Source: Arthrobacter sp. EPSL27 (GTDB lineage: Bacteria > Actinomycetota > Actinomycetes > Actinomycetales > Micrococcaceae). From it: DNA of 64,000 nucleotides. Each line of letters opens with the position of its first letter. Within the stretch, counting starts at the first letter, position 1. Both the position numbers and the translations under genes were made by a program. Under the pieces are notes generated by a model. That model saw only the letters and a program-made list of their open reading frames with translations, did no database searches and was not told where the DNA came from. Positions 20,643 through 29,135 of this stretch are shown in pieces. The stretch spans positions 498,109 to 562,108 of the forward strand of contig NZ_LNUT01000003.1 in the NCBI RefSeq assembly GCF_001512305.1, given 5' to 3'.

Positions 20643-21602
20643 GTGCGCCGTCCTGCTGCCCGACCCATCGTTGCCGTTCTCGCCGGCCTGAGCGTGCTCC
20701 TGACGGCCTGCGGCCAGGCGGGGGAGAGCCCGCGGGGCAGCGCGGAAGACGGAATTGTCGACGTCGTGGCGTCCACCAGCGTGTACGGCGACATCGTCAG
20801 CAGCATCGGCGGCGACAAGGTGCGCGTCAATTCCATCATCACGCGCACCAGCCAGGACCCGCACTCCTACGAAGCCACCACCCAGGACAAGCTGGCGGTC
20901 TCGAAGGCTGAACTGGTGGTGGAGAACGGCGGCGGGTACGACGGCTTCATCCACAAGCTGGCCGACGATACGGGGCTGGACCACGGCAACGTCCTGAACG
21001 CGGTGGAGCTGTCCGGGCTGGTCCCGGCGGAGGAAGCCGGCGCGTCGCACGACGCCGAGGAGCACGGCCACGCCCATGAGGGCCTGAACGAGCACGTCTG
21101 GTACAGCCTGCCCGCCATGGAGCGCCTGGCGGATGCCGTGGCTGCCAAGCTGGGTGAGCTCGAACCGTCCTCCGCCGAAACGTTCCGCAGCAACGCCGCA
21201 GAGTTCAAGGACTCGCTCGGTGTCCTCGACACCCGGCTTGCGGACATCAAGGCCTCCGCCGGCGCGGCGCCCGTTGCCGTGACGGAGCCTGTGCCGCTGT
21301 ACCTGCTCGAGGCGGCCGGCCTGGAGAACCAGACGCCGGCAGAGTACACCGCCGCCATCGAGGAAGACGCCGATGTTTCCCCCGCCGTGCTGAAAGCCAC
21401 CACCGACCTGATGGCGTCAGGCAGCGTCAGGCTGCTGGCCTACAACCAGCAGACCGAAGGCCCGCAGACCGTCGCGGTCCGGGAGGCGGCCAACGCGGCC
21501 GGCGTCCCTGTGGTGAACTTCAGCGAGACGCTGCCGGACGCAAAATCGTACGTGCAGTGGATGACGGACAATGTCGACAATATTGCCAAGGCCCTGGCCT
21601 AA
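20643..21602 (+). CDS. znuA: Zinc ABC transporter substrate-binding lipoprotein
   Basis: A 319-residue cluster A-I solute-binding protein. The signal sequence ends in LLTAC with the lipidated Cys23. Metal ligands and neighbourhood include DPHSYEATTQD, a His/Glu-rich loop HDAEEHGHAHEGLNEH (about 138-153) typical of zinc-specific ZnuA, and NFSETLPDAKSYVQWM near the end. It captures Zn2+ outside the membrane for ZnuBC. The start is GTG 20643 with GAGG upstream. It is first in znuACB, behind a Zur-type operator. Mn specificity is less likely given the His-rich loop. Confidence 0.92.
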   Translation: MRRPAARPIVAVLAGLSVLLTACGQAGESPRGSAEDGIVDVVASTSVYGDIVSSIGGDKVRVNSIITRTSQDPHSYEATTQDKLAVSKAELVVENGGGYDGFIHKLADDTGLDHGNVLNAVELSGLVPAEEAGASHDAEEHGHAHEGLNEHVWYSLPAMERLADAVAAKLGELEPSSAETFRSNAAEFKDSLGVLDTRLADIKASAGAAPVAVTEPVPLYLLEAAGLENQTPAEYTAAIEEDADVSPAVLKATTDLMASGSVRLLAYNQQTEGPQTVAVREAANAAGVPVVNFSETLPDAKSYVQWMTDNVDNIAKALA

Positions 21603-21656
21603 GATAAGCGGGACAGCGTCAGCAGGCTCCGCGCAGAATTCGAGGAAAACAAAAAG

Positions 21657-22472
21657 GTGACACCCGTAGTGAGCCTCCGAGGGGCCTCCCTCGCGTTCGG
21701 TCAGCGGACGCTGTGGGAGGGCCTCGATCTGGACATCAATCCGGGTGAGTTCTTCGCAGTCCTCGGCCCCAACGGCAGCGGCAAAACGACATTCCTCAAG
21801 GTGCTGCTGGGGCTCCAGGAGCTGAGTTCCGGCACCGCCACCCTGGCTGGCCGGCCGGTCCAGCGCGGCAACCGCGGCATCGGCTACATCCCGCAGCAGA
21901 AGTCCTTCGACCCGGACACGCCCCTGCGCGCCCGCGACCTCGTGGGCCTCGGCGTCGACGGCCACCGCTGGGGAGTCCGGCTCGGCGGGGCCCGGATCAA
22001 CCGGCGGATCGACGAGCTGCTCGAGCTTGTCGGGGCCGCCGACTACGCCAAGGTTCCGGTGGGCCAGCTCTCCGGCGGAGAGCAGCAGCGGCTGCGGGTT
22101 GCGCAGGCGCTTGCCGCCGATCCCAGCGTGCTGCTCTGTGATGAACCCTTGCTGTCCCTGGACCTGCAGCACCAGCAGGCCGTCAGCGCCCTGATCAACA
22201 AGCAGTGCCACGAGCAGGACAGCGCCGTGGTGTTCGTTACCCACGAGATCAACCCGATCATGGACTACGTGGACCGGGTGCTGTACCTGGCCGGCGGACG
22301 GTTCCGGGTCGGCCCGCCCGAAGAGGTCATGACCACTGAGGTGCTGTCGGACCTGTACGGCAGCCACGTTGAAGTGATCAAGGCCAACGGGCGGCTCATC
22401 GTCGTCGGGCTCCCGGATGCCACCACCCACCACCACGAGGACGCCCATGCAGTGGCGGGGGAGGTGGGCTAG
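21657..22472 (+). CDS. znuC: Zinc ABC transporter ATPase
   Basis: A 271-residue ABC ATPase with Walker A GPNGSGKTT (about 38-46), signature LSGGEQQR, Walker B VLLCDEPLLSLD, and the switch His in FVTHEINP. It powers ZnuB. The C terminus holds a His-rich stretch (THHHEDAH) that may bind metal. The GTG start at 21657 has GAGGA about nine bases upstream; GTG 21669 is an alternative. The stop TAG directly abuts the znuB start. Confidence 0.9.
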   Translation: MTPVVSLRGASLAFGQRTLWEGLDLDINPGEFFAVLGPNGSGKTTFLKVLLGLQELSSGTATLAGRPVQRGNRGIGYIPQQKSFDPDTPLRARDLVGLGVDGHRWGVRLGGARINRRIDELLELVGAADYAKVPVGQLSGGEQQRLRVAQALAADPSVLLCDEPLLSLDLQHQQAVSALINKQCHEQDSAVVFVTHEINPIMDYVDRVLYLAGGRFRVGPPEEVMTTEVLSDLYGSHVEVIKANGRLIVVGLPDATTHHHEDAHAVAGEVG

Positions 22473-23363
22473 ATGGATCTGGACAGCCTGCTCAATTCCG
22501 TCTTCAACTTCGAGAACTACGGCGACCTCCTGGTGCTGGTCCAGAACTCCCTCTGGGCAGGCGCGGTGCTGGGGCTGCTGGGCGGACTCATAGGAACCTT
22601 CGTGATGAAGCGGGACCTGGCGTTCGCCGTGCACGGGATCTCCGAACTTTCCTTCGCGGGCGCGGCCTTTGCCCTGCTGATCGGGGCTGACATCATCCTG
22701 GGCTCGCTGTTCGGATCCGTGGTGGCGGCGCTGCTGCTGGGCGTGCTGGGCGTCCGTGCCCGGGACAAGAATTCGATCATCGGCGTCATCATGCCGTTTG
22801 GACTGGGCCTCGGCATCCTGTTTCTCTCCCTCTATGAGGGGCGTGCGGCCAACAAGTTCGGCCTGCTGACCGGCCAGATCGTCTCCGTCGGCACCGTGCA
22901 GCTGCAGGTCCTGGCGGTCGCCGCGATCACCGTGATGATCGCCCTCGTGGCCATCTGGCGGCCCCTTAGCTTCGCGAGCGTGGACCCGGACGTCGCCTCG
23001 GCCCGCGGCGTGCCCGTGCGGGCCCTCGCCCTCGGCTTTATGCTGCTGCTGGGCGTTAGTGTGGCGCTGTCCATCCAGATTGTCGGCGCCCTGCTGGTGC
23101 TGGCGCTGCTGATCACCCCCGCGGCGGCCGCCATGCGCGTGACGTCATCGCCGCCACTGGTTGTGGTCCTGAGTGTCGCGTTTGCCGTCACGGCGACCGT
23201 GGGCGGCATCCTGCTGGCGCTGGGCGGGCGGATTCCCATCAGCCCCTATGTCACCACACTGTCCTTCCTGATCTACGTTGCCTGCCGGATCATCGGCGGC
23301 ATCCGGGCCAAGCGCGGACTCAACGGGAGGGTGGTCCGGCCGCACGCGGCGACGGCCGCCTGA
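22473..23363 (+). CDS. znuB: Zinc ABC transporter permease
   Basis: A 296-residue ABC-3 family permease with about eight hydrophobic segments. Typical family stretches are GTFVMKRDLAFAVHGISELSFAG and the coupling-helix region ARGVPVRALALGFMLLLG. It forms the membrane channel for Zn2+ import. It starts at the base after the znuC stop, so the two are coupled. The last 20 residues are a basic tail. Confidence 0.9.
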   Translation: MDLDSLLNSVFNFENYGDLLVLVQNSLWAGAVLGLLGGLIGTFVMKRDLAFAVHGISELSFAGAAFALLIGADIILGSLFGSVVAALLLGVLGVRARDKNSIIGVIMPFGLGLGILFLSLYEGRAANKFGLLTGQIVSVGTVQLQVLAVAAITVMIALVAIWRPLSFASVDPDVASARGVPVRALALGFMLLLGVSVALSIQIVGALLVLALLITPAAAAMRVTSSPPLVVVLSVAFAVTATVGGILLALGGRIPISPYVTTLSFLIYVACRIIGGIRAKRGLNGRVVRPHAATAA

Positions 23364-23397
23364 GCCCGCAGGCGCGTTCCGCCGTCGGGGGCCAAAG

Positions 23398-23444
23398 TTG
23401 CGCGAGTGCAAGTATGCACTTGTGCATAGATTGCAGTCATGCAA
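23398..23444 (+). promoter_or_regulatory. Three tandem dyads upstream of the tetR-MFS operon
   Basis: TTGC-N5-TGCAA (23398-23411), TATGCAC-TT-GTGCATA (23413-23428, perfect) and TTGCA-GTCA-TGCAA (23431-23444) lie in a row, ending 11 bases before the TetR start. This is the likely autoregulatory operator of the repressor. Confidence 0.6.
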
Positions 23445-23455
23445 ATATTGAGGTC

Positions 23456-24085
23456 ATGACTGCCGCCGTTTCGATGCCCCTCCGTGAGCGCAAAAAAGCC
23501 GAGACGTGGACGGCGCTCCATGAGGCGGCCGCATCGCTCGCCCTGCAGCACGGCGTCGAGCAGACCACGGTTGAGGCCGTCGCAGCCAGCGCGGGCGTTT
23601 CCCCGCGGACCTTCTTCAACTATTTCCAGGCGAAAGAAGACGCCATCCTGGGCCTGCGGGAGCCGGTCCTGGATGCGGCGCTTCTCTCTGAGGTCTCCCT
23701 TGCAGCGGACGATCTGGCGGGCCAGGTGGCGAACCTCCTGATGGCCGTCGCCACAACGGCCCTCGGGGGCGAGGACCGGGTGCGCCGCCGCCAGCTGATC
23801 GCCCGGGACCCCCACCTGGGCCGCCGCCACATGGACTACATGGTCAAGGCCGAGAACTTGGTCTGCCAGGGACTGGCCGGCCTGCTGGCACAGGATCCCG
23901 GCTGGGCGGCCGGCGCCGAAGGGTTCAGCCCGGAGGAATCGGCGCGCATGCTGGTCATGCTCGCCGGCGTCCCCATCCGCTTCAAGATCACCTCCGCCGA
24001 TTTCGACCCCGTCGAGGGGCTCTCCGCGGAAACCCTCCAGCCCTCGCTGGCACTCCTTCACCACTTGCTAAGGAAACTCTCATGA
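23456..24085 (+). CDS. TetR-family transcriptional regulator
   Basis: A 209-residue TetR regulator. The N-terminal helix-turn-helix is clear: AASLALQHGVEQTTVEAVAASAGVSPRTFFNYFQAKEDAI (in pieces, about residues 25-65). The C-terminal ligand domain ends at a stop that overlaps the following MFS gene (ATGA). It most likely represses that efflux pump and itself until a toxic ligand binds. I chose ATG 23456 (MTAAVSMPL); an upstream ATG at 23414 falls inside the operator and is rejected. Confidence 0.9.
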   Translation: MTAAVSMPLRERKKAETWTALHEAAASLALQHGVEQTTVEAVAASAGVSPRTFFNYFQAKEDAILGLREPVLDAALLSEVSLAADDLAGQVANLLMAVATTALGGEDRVRRRQLIARDPHLGRRHMDYMVKAENLVCQGLAGLLAQDPGWAAGAEGFSPEESARMLVMLAGVPIRFKITSADFDPVEGLSAETLQPSLALLHHLLRKLS

Positions 24086-25704
24086 CCACGCACACTGCCC
24101 CCTCCACCGGACCGGCCGGGGAAAAGCAACACATGGTGCTGCTCTTCGTGGGCCTGATGCTCTCGATGCTTCTGGCAGCGCTCAACCAGACCGTGCTCAG
24201 CACGGCCCTGCCCACCATCGTGGGCGAACTCAACGGCGTCAGCGACATGCTCTGGGTCATCACCGCCTTCATTCTCGCCTCCACCATCACCATGCCCATC
24301 TACGGCAAACTCGGCGACCTGATGGGACGCAAGTCGCTGCTGATTGCCGCGATCATCCTGTTTATGATCGGGTCCGTCATCGGCGGCCTCGCCAACGACA
24401 TGGGCGTGCTCATCGTCGCCCGCGTGGTGCAGGGCCTCGGCGGCGGCGGCCTGATGATCCTGTCGCAGGCCGTCATCGCCGACGTCGTCCCGCCCCGCGA
24501 ACGCGGCAAGTACATGGGCATGATGGGTGGCGTCTTCGCCATCGCCTCCGTTGCCGGCCCCTTGCTGGGCGGCTGGTTCACCGAAGGGCCCGGCTGGCGC
24601 TGGGTGTTCTGGATCAACATTCCGCTCGGCCTGCTGGCACTCGCCGGAGCCGTCTTCTTCCTGAAGCTTCCCAAGCACAGCGGAAAGCCCCGGCTGGACT
24701 TTGGCGGCATGGTGCTGCTGGCGGTCGCGACCACCTGCCTGGTGCTGTTCGCGACCTGGGGCGGCGGCAAGTACGAATGGAACGATCCGATCATCCTGGC
24801 CCTGATCGCAGGCACGGTTCTCAGCGCGGTCGCGTTCGTTCTGGTGGAGCGCCGCACGGCCGAGCCGATCATTCCGCTGCACCTGTTCAAGGACCTCAAC
24901 TTCAACCTGTCCACCATCGCCGGCCTGCTGATCGGCGTCGCGATGTTCGGTGCGATTGGCTACCTGCCCACCTATCTCCAGATGGCGTTCAGCGTCAACG
25001 CCACCGAATCCGGGCTGCTGATGATTCCGATGATGGGCGCGCTCCTGGTGGCCTCGGTGGTCTCCGGGCAGCTGGTCAGCCGCACGGGCCGCTACAAGTG
25101 GATGCCGATTGCCGGCGGCGTGCTGGTGGCCATCGCCCTCGTGCTGCTCTCCACCCTCAAGCCGGAAGCGCCGCTCTGGGAAATCTGCGCCTACCTGGCC
25201 GTGATGGGACTGGGGCTGGGCCTGAGCATGCAGATCATGGTCCTGATTGTGCAGAACTCGTTCCCGCTGCGCGAAGTCGGGACCGCCACGGCGTCGAACA
25301 ACTTCTTCCGGCAGATCGGCGCCACCCTCGGCTCCGCCGTCGTGGGCAGCCTCTTCGCCAGCCGGCTGGCCGAGCTCCTCGCCGAGCGGCTGCCGGCCGC
25401 GGCCACCGGGGGTGGCACCCCGGGAGGAGCGAACTCGCTGACGCCGGCCCTGGTCAGCCAGCTACCGGCGCCGGTCAAGGAGGCCGTCATTTCCTCCTAC
25501 AACGACGCGCTGACGCCCATCTTCATCTGGATGGTGCCGCTGGCGCTGGCCGCCGCCGTGCTGATGTGCTTCGTCAAGCCCAAGCCGCTGGCCACTGCCA
25601 TTGAGCACGACGTCCTGTCCGAATCCATCGCGGAGGGCAACATCCTCATCACCGCCGACGATGCGGACGAGACGCTGGCTCCTGCCGGCCGTCCTAAGGG
25701 CTAG
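24082..25704 (+). CDS. DHA2-family (EmrB/QacA-like) MFS drug exporter
   Basis: A 540-residue proton-antiport efflux protein with about 14 hydrophobic segments. Motifs include LNQTVLSTALPTIVGEL in TM1, the loop 2-3 motif GKLGDLMGRK, and motif C AGPLLGGWF followed by WRWVFWINIPLG, which marks the 14-TM DHA2 group. It is translationally coupled to the TetR gene and is probably induced by its substrate. The stop overlaps the convergent zur stop by four bases. Substrate unknown. Confidence 0.9.
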   Translation: MTTHTAPSTGPAGEKQHMVLLFVGLMLSMLLAALNQTVLSTALPTIVGELNGVSDMLWVITAFILASTITMPIYGKLGDLMGRKSLLIAAIILFMIGSVIGGLANDMGVLIVARVVQGLGGGGLMILSQAVIADVVPPRERGKYMGMMGGVFAIASVAGPLLGGWFTEGPGWRWVFWINIPLGLLALAGAVFFLKLPKHSGKPRLDFGGMVLLAVATTCLVLFATWGGGKYEWNDPIILALIAGTVLSAVAFVLVERRTAEPIIPLHLFKDLNFNLSTIAGLLIGVAMFGAIGYLPTYLQMAFSVNATESGLLMIPMMGALLVASVVSGQLVSRTGRYKWMPIAGGVLVAIALVLLSTLKPEAPLWEICAYLAVMGLGLGLSMQIMVLIVQNSFPLREVGTATASNNFFRQIGATLGSAVVGSLFASRLAELLAERLPAAATGGGTPGGANSLTPALVSQLPAPVKEAVISSYNDALTPIFIWMVPLALAAAVLMCFVKPKPLATAIEHDVLSESIAEGNILITADDADETLAPAGRPKG

Positions 25705-26159
25705 GCGCCGCTCCGGGCGGTGCAGTCCGGGCACAGCCCGAAAATCTCGACGGTGTGTTCCACTGCGGTGAAGCCGTGCTCGGCCGCCGTCCGCGCGGCC
25801 CAGGCCTCGACGGCGGGCGCCTCGACTTCCACGGCCTTGCCGCAGCTGCGGCACAGGAGATGGTGGTGGTGGCCGGTGTCGGCACAGCGCCGGTACACGG
25901 CCTCGCCGTCGGCGTTCCGGAGGACGTCCACCTGGCCCTCGTCCGCGAGGGACTGCAGGATCCGGTAGGACGTGGCGAGGGACACCGAGGTGCCGCGGTC
26001 CTGCAGTATGCGGTGCAGTTCCTGGGTGCTGACGAAATCTGTCAGTTCGTCCAGGGCGGCGCTGACCGCCAGCCGCTGCTTGGTGACCCGCTGCTCCTTG
26101 GCCGCGGCGGGTGCCGGCGCCGTGGTCCGGCGGCCGGCGGCTGTGGCGCCGTGGGACAT
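25701..26159 (-). CDS. zur: Fur-family zinc uptake regulator
   Basis: A 152-residue Fur-family repressor. A winged helix (VTKQRLAVSAALDEL, SLATSYRILQSLADEGQV) precedes the metal domain. That domain has four consecutive His (97-100) and CRSCG (Cys103, Cys106), and a C-terminal CPDC (143-146) completes the structural zinc site. With Zn bound it would block znuACB through the nearby palindrome. The start ATG 26159 (MSHGATAAG) is favoured over a TTG at 26204. Zur rather than Fur is inferred from the znuACB context and Cys spacing. Confidence 0.88.
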   Translation of the reverse strand: MSHGATAAGRRTTAPAPAAAKEQRVTKQRLAVSAALDELTDFVSTQELHRILQDRGTSVSLATSYRILQSLADEGQVDVLRNADGEAVYRRCADTGHHHHLLCRSCGKAVEVEAPAVEAWAARTAAEHGFTAVEHTVEIFGLCPDCTARSGA

Positions 26160-26264
26160 CGTGGAACTCGCTTCACTGGTGGTCTCGGTACGGGGTGGTG
26201 GCAAGGTTCCAGATTACCAGCCGGCCCCGTGGACACCGCCGGTGCAGGACCCTAGGCTGGCCAG

Positions 26265-26921
26265 ATGTTGCTGACGAAGTTTACGCATGCGTGTGTCCGG
26301 CTGGAGCAGGACGGCAGGGTGCTGGTCTTTGATCCGGGGAACTTCTCCGAGACGGATCAGGCCCTCGCCGGCGCGGACGCAGTCCTGGTCACCCACGAGC
26401 ACCCGGACCATATCGACGTCGACGCTGTCACCGCCGCCCTGTTGGCTGACCGTTCCCTGCAGCTCTTCGCGCCCGCCGGGGTCGCGGAGCAACTGCGCGG
26501 GAAGGCGCCCGACGCCGGGCAGCGGATCCATACGGTGGCCCCCGGCGAGGACTTTGAAGCGGCAGGGTTCTCCGTCCGGTGCTTCGGCGGCCAGCACGCG
26601 GTGATCCATCCGCAGATTCCGGTGGTGGCCAATCTCGGCTACTTCGTGGATTCGAATGTCTACCACCCGGGGGACTCGTTTGTTGTGCCCGACGGCGTGG
26701 AGGTGCAGACGTTGCTGGTGCCGATCCACGCACCGTGGAACAAGATCGGGGAGGTGGTGGACTTCGTGATCGGCGTCCGCGCCCCGAAGGCCTTCCCCAT
26801 CCACGACGCCTTGCTCAACGAGAACGGACGCGGGCTGGTGGAGGGGCACGTGACCCGGTTCGGCGCCAAGTACGGCACCGAGTACCGGCACCTCTCCAGC
26901 GGCGACACGGTGGACGTCTAG
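26265..26921 (+). CDS. MBL-fold metal-dependent hydrolase
   Basis: A 218-residue metallo-beta-lactamase-fold protein. The metal motif is THEHPDHID, with His44, His46, Asp48 and His49, and further ligands are probably in FGGQHAVIH and PIHDALL. It resembles the UlaG-like/'MBL fold metallo-hydrolase' group, whose substrates vary from phosphodiesters to lactones. It is a single gene, divergent from zur and convergent with the cysteine desulfhydrase-like gene. Function beyond hydrolase is not visible. Confidence 0.83.
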   Translation: MLLTKFTHACVRLEQDGRVLVFDPGNFSETDQALAGADAVLVTHEHPDHIDVDAVTAALLADRSLQLFAPAGVAEQLRGKAPDAGQRIHTVAPGEDFEAAGFSVRCFGGQHAVIHPQIPVVANLGYFVDSNVYHPGDSFVVPDGVEVQTLLVPIHAPWNKIGEVVDFVIGVRAPKAFPIHDALLNENGRGLVEGHVTRFGAKYGTEYRHLSSGDTVDV

Positions 26922-26933
26922 AACCGTCCGGGC

Positions 26934-28028
26934 CTAGGCTGGCCAGGTTCCCGTGGCGAAGAATTCCCGGATGGCCGCTTCATGCGGGGCGGGGTCCAGG
27001 CCCTGGGACTTGAGCCATTCCGGGCTGTAATAGTTCCCGGCGTAGCGGTCACCGCCGTCGCACATCAGCGACACCACGCTGCCCCGGCGGCCCTCCCTGA
27101 TCATCTCCGCGATGAGCTGCCAGACGCCCCAGAGATTGGTGCCGGTGGACGGGCCGGCGTGCAGGCCGGCGTACTCGTGCAAATGCCGCATTGCAGCCAC
27201 CGAGGCAGCGTCGGGGACCTGGACCATGTGGTCGATGACGGCCGGCACGAAGCTGGGTTCCATCCGGGCCCGGCCGATCCCCTCAATCCTGGACGGCTGG
27301 CCCGCAGCGGGGGTCCCGCCGCCGGACGGTCCGCGGCTCTCCAGCCAGCCGGGGTAAAACGCCGAGTTCTCCGGGTCCACGACGGCGAGCCGGGTGTTAT
27401 GGCGGTGGTAGCGGAGGTAGCGGCCGATGGTGGCGCTGGTGCCGCCAGTGCCGGCGCCCACCACGATCCAGCGGGGGATCGGGTGCTCCTCAAGGGCAAG
27501 CTGGCCAAAGATCGATTCGGCGATGTTGTTGTTGCCGCGCCAGTCCGTTGCACGCTCGGCGTAGGTGAACTGGTCCATGTAGTGGCCGCTGGTGCGCCGG
27601 GCGAGGTCTGCGGCGGCTTCGTAGACCTCGGAGGCATGATCCACCAGCAGGCAGGAGCCACCGAACTGCTCGATCAGGGCGATCTTCTCGCGGCTGGTGG
27701 TCCGGGCCATCACGGCGATGAACGGCAGCCCGAGCAGCTGGGCAAAATAGGCCTCCGAGACGGCGGTGCTGCCGCTGGAGGCCTCCACGATGGTGGTGCC
27801 TTCAGAGATCCACCCGTTGACCAGCCCGAACAGGAACAGCGAGCGGGCCAGGCGGTGTTTCAGGCTGCCGGTCCGGTGCGTTGACTCGTCCTTGAGGTAG
27901 AGCTGCACGCCCCAGTGTTCCGGCAGCGGGACCGAGTACAGGTGCGTGTCCGCGGACCGGTTGTTTTCGGCGTTGATGCGGCGGATGGCCTCGTCGGCCC
28001 AGGCCCGGTCCTGCTGCAGTACTCTCAT
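26934..28028 (-). CDS. PLP-dependent cysteine synthase-family protein, Cds1-like cysteine desulfhydrase
   Basis: A 364-residue fold-type II PLP enzyme. The Schiff-base lysine is in [10 protein letters not shown] (about Lys58); [16 protein letters not shown] and [16 protein letters not shown] bind the substrate carboxylate and cofactor phosphate. It resembles mycobacterial Cds1 (Rv3684), which releases H2S, pyruvate and ammonia from cysteine, more than CysK. The start is ATG 28028, or GTG 28031. It is divergent from a sulfurtransferase gene across 50 bases, consistent with shared control of cysteine sulfur. Cysteine synthase activity remains possible. Confidence 0.8.
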   Translation of the reverse strand: MRVLQQDRAWADEAIRRINAENNRSADTHLYSVPLPEHWGVQLYLKDESTHRTGSLKHRLARSLFLFGLVNGWISEGTTIVEASSGSTAVSEAYFAQLLGLPFIAVMARTTSREKIALIEQFGGSCLLVDHASEVYEAAADLARRTSGHYMDQFTYAERATDWRGNNNIAESIFGQLALEEHPIPRWIVVGAGTGGTSATIGRYLRYHRHNTRLAVVDPENSAFYPGWLESRGPSGGGTPAAGQPSRIEGIGRARMEPSFVPAVIDHMVQVPDAASVAAMRHLHEYAGLHAGPSTGTNLWGVWQLIAEMIREGRRGSVVSLMCDGGDRYAGNYYSPEWLKSQGLDPAPHEAAIREFFATGTWPA

Positions 28029-28080
28029 CACCGCACCAGCCTACCCGCGGGGGCGGGGCCCCACTGGATAGAGTGGGCGG

Positions 28081-28953
28081 ATGCAGACCCTCATGGACGT
28101 TGCCACCCTCAAGGACCGCCTGGACGGAGCCGCGGCCACCGGCCGGCGGACGGTATTGCTGGATGTGCGGTGGGCCCTCGGCGACCCGCGCGGCCGGGAG
28201 CACTACCTCGCGGAGCACCTGCCCGGTGCCGTCTTCGTGGACCTTGCCACCGAACTGGCCGGGTCGGCGGACCCGAGCCGCGGCCGCCACCCGCTCCCGT
28301 CCCCTGAAGCGTTCCAGGCATCTGCCCGGTCCTGGGGCATCCGCAACGGCGACGCGGTGGTGGCCTATGACGACAGCGGCAACCTGGCCGCCGCCCGGGT
28401 CTGGTGGATGCTACGGAACGCCGGCCTGCAGGAGGTTTACCTGCTCGACGGCGGACTGGCCGCATGGCGCGCGGCGGACTTCGACGTCGACAGCGGCGAA
28501 CAGCACGTGGAGCCCGGCGATGTGGTGCTCACGGACGGTGGCCTGCCCGTGGTCGACGCCGGGCAGGCAGCCTCCTGGGGGCGGCAGGGACTGCTGCTCG
28601 ATGCACGGGCTGGGGAGCGGTACCGCGGGGAATTCGAACCCGTGGACCCGCGGGCGGGCCACATCCCGGGAGCGGTCAGCGCCCCCACCACCGACAATCT
28701 GGGGGCCGACGGCAAGTTCCTGCCGGCCGCGGCACTGCGGGAACGGTTCACCGGACTCGGGGTGCGCTCCGACGTGCCCACCGCCGTTTACTGCGGCTCC
28801 GGGGTCACGGCAGCCCACGAAATTGCCGCGCTTGCGATCGCCGGATTCCCCGCCGCACTGTATCCGGGGTCCTTCTCGGAGTGGTCAAACAACGAATCGA
28901 ACGACGTGGTGACCGGAGCCGAGCCGTATCCGGCCGGAGATGCGGCGCGGTAG
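28081..28953 (+). CDS. sseA: Sulfurtransferase (thiosulfate/3-mercaptopyruvate, two rhodanese domains)
   Basis: A 290-residue protein with tandem rhodanese domains. The N-terminal inactive domain spans about 10-135 (LLDVRWALGDPRG, GAVFVDLATELAG). The C-terminal active domain has the catalytic Cys238 in VYCGSGVTAAHE. The CGSGVTA loop is typical of mercaptopyruvate sulfurtransferases. It moves sulfane sulfur from thiosulfate or 3-mercaptopyruvate to thiols or cyanide. It is divergent from the Cds1-like gene, suggesting paired handling of cysteine-derived sulfur. Confidence 0.88.
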   Translation: MQTLMDVATLKDRLDGAAATGRRTVLLDVRWALGDPRGREHYLAEHLPGAVFVDLATELAGSADPSRGRHPLPSPEAFQASARSWGIRNGDAVVAYDDSGNLAAARVWWMLRNAGLQEVYLLDGGLAAWRAADFDVDSGEQHVEPGDVVLTDGGLPVVDAGQAASWGRQGLLLDARAGERYRGEFEPVDPRAGHIPGAVSAPTTDNLGADGKFLPAAALRERFTGLGVRSDVPTAVYCGSGVTAAHEIAALAIAGFPAALYPGSFSEWSNNESNDVVTGAEPYPAGDAAR

Positions 28954-29135
28954 ACCGCCGTGCGCAACGGGCCGGTGTTCCGGTGCTGGCCGTTCCCGCA
29001 TGACGGTCCAGCCCGGTTACTCCCTTTTTTGAACGCAGCTCCACCCCAAAAACCGCGGGATTCCGAGGTTCTTGGGCGGGGCGGCGGGAAGCGGCACCGA
29101 AGTAACTGGGCTGGAATGTGCGCATGAATGCTCCG

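Noticed and set aside
23414..23455. Upstream ATG for the TetR gene
   Set aside because: It falls inside the tandem dyads and encodes a non-family extension; ATG 23456 fits the usual TetR N terminus.
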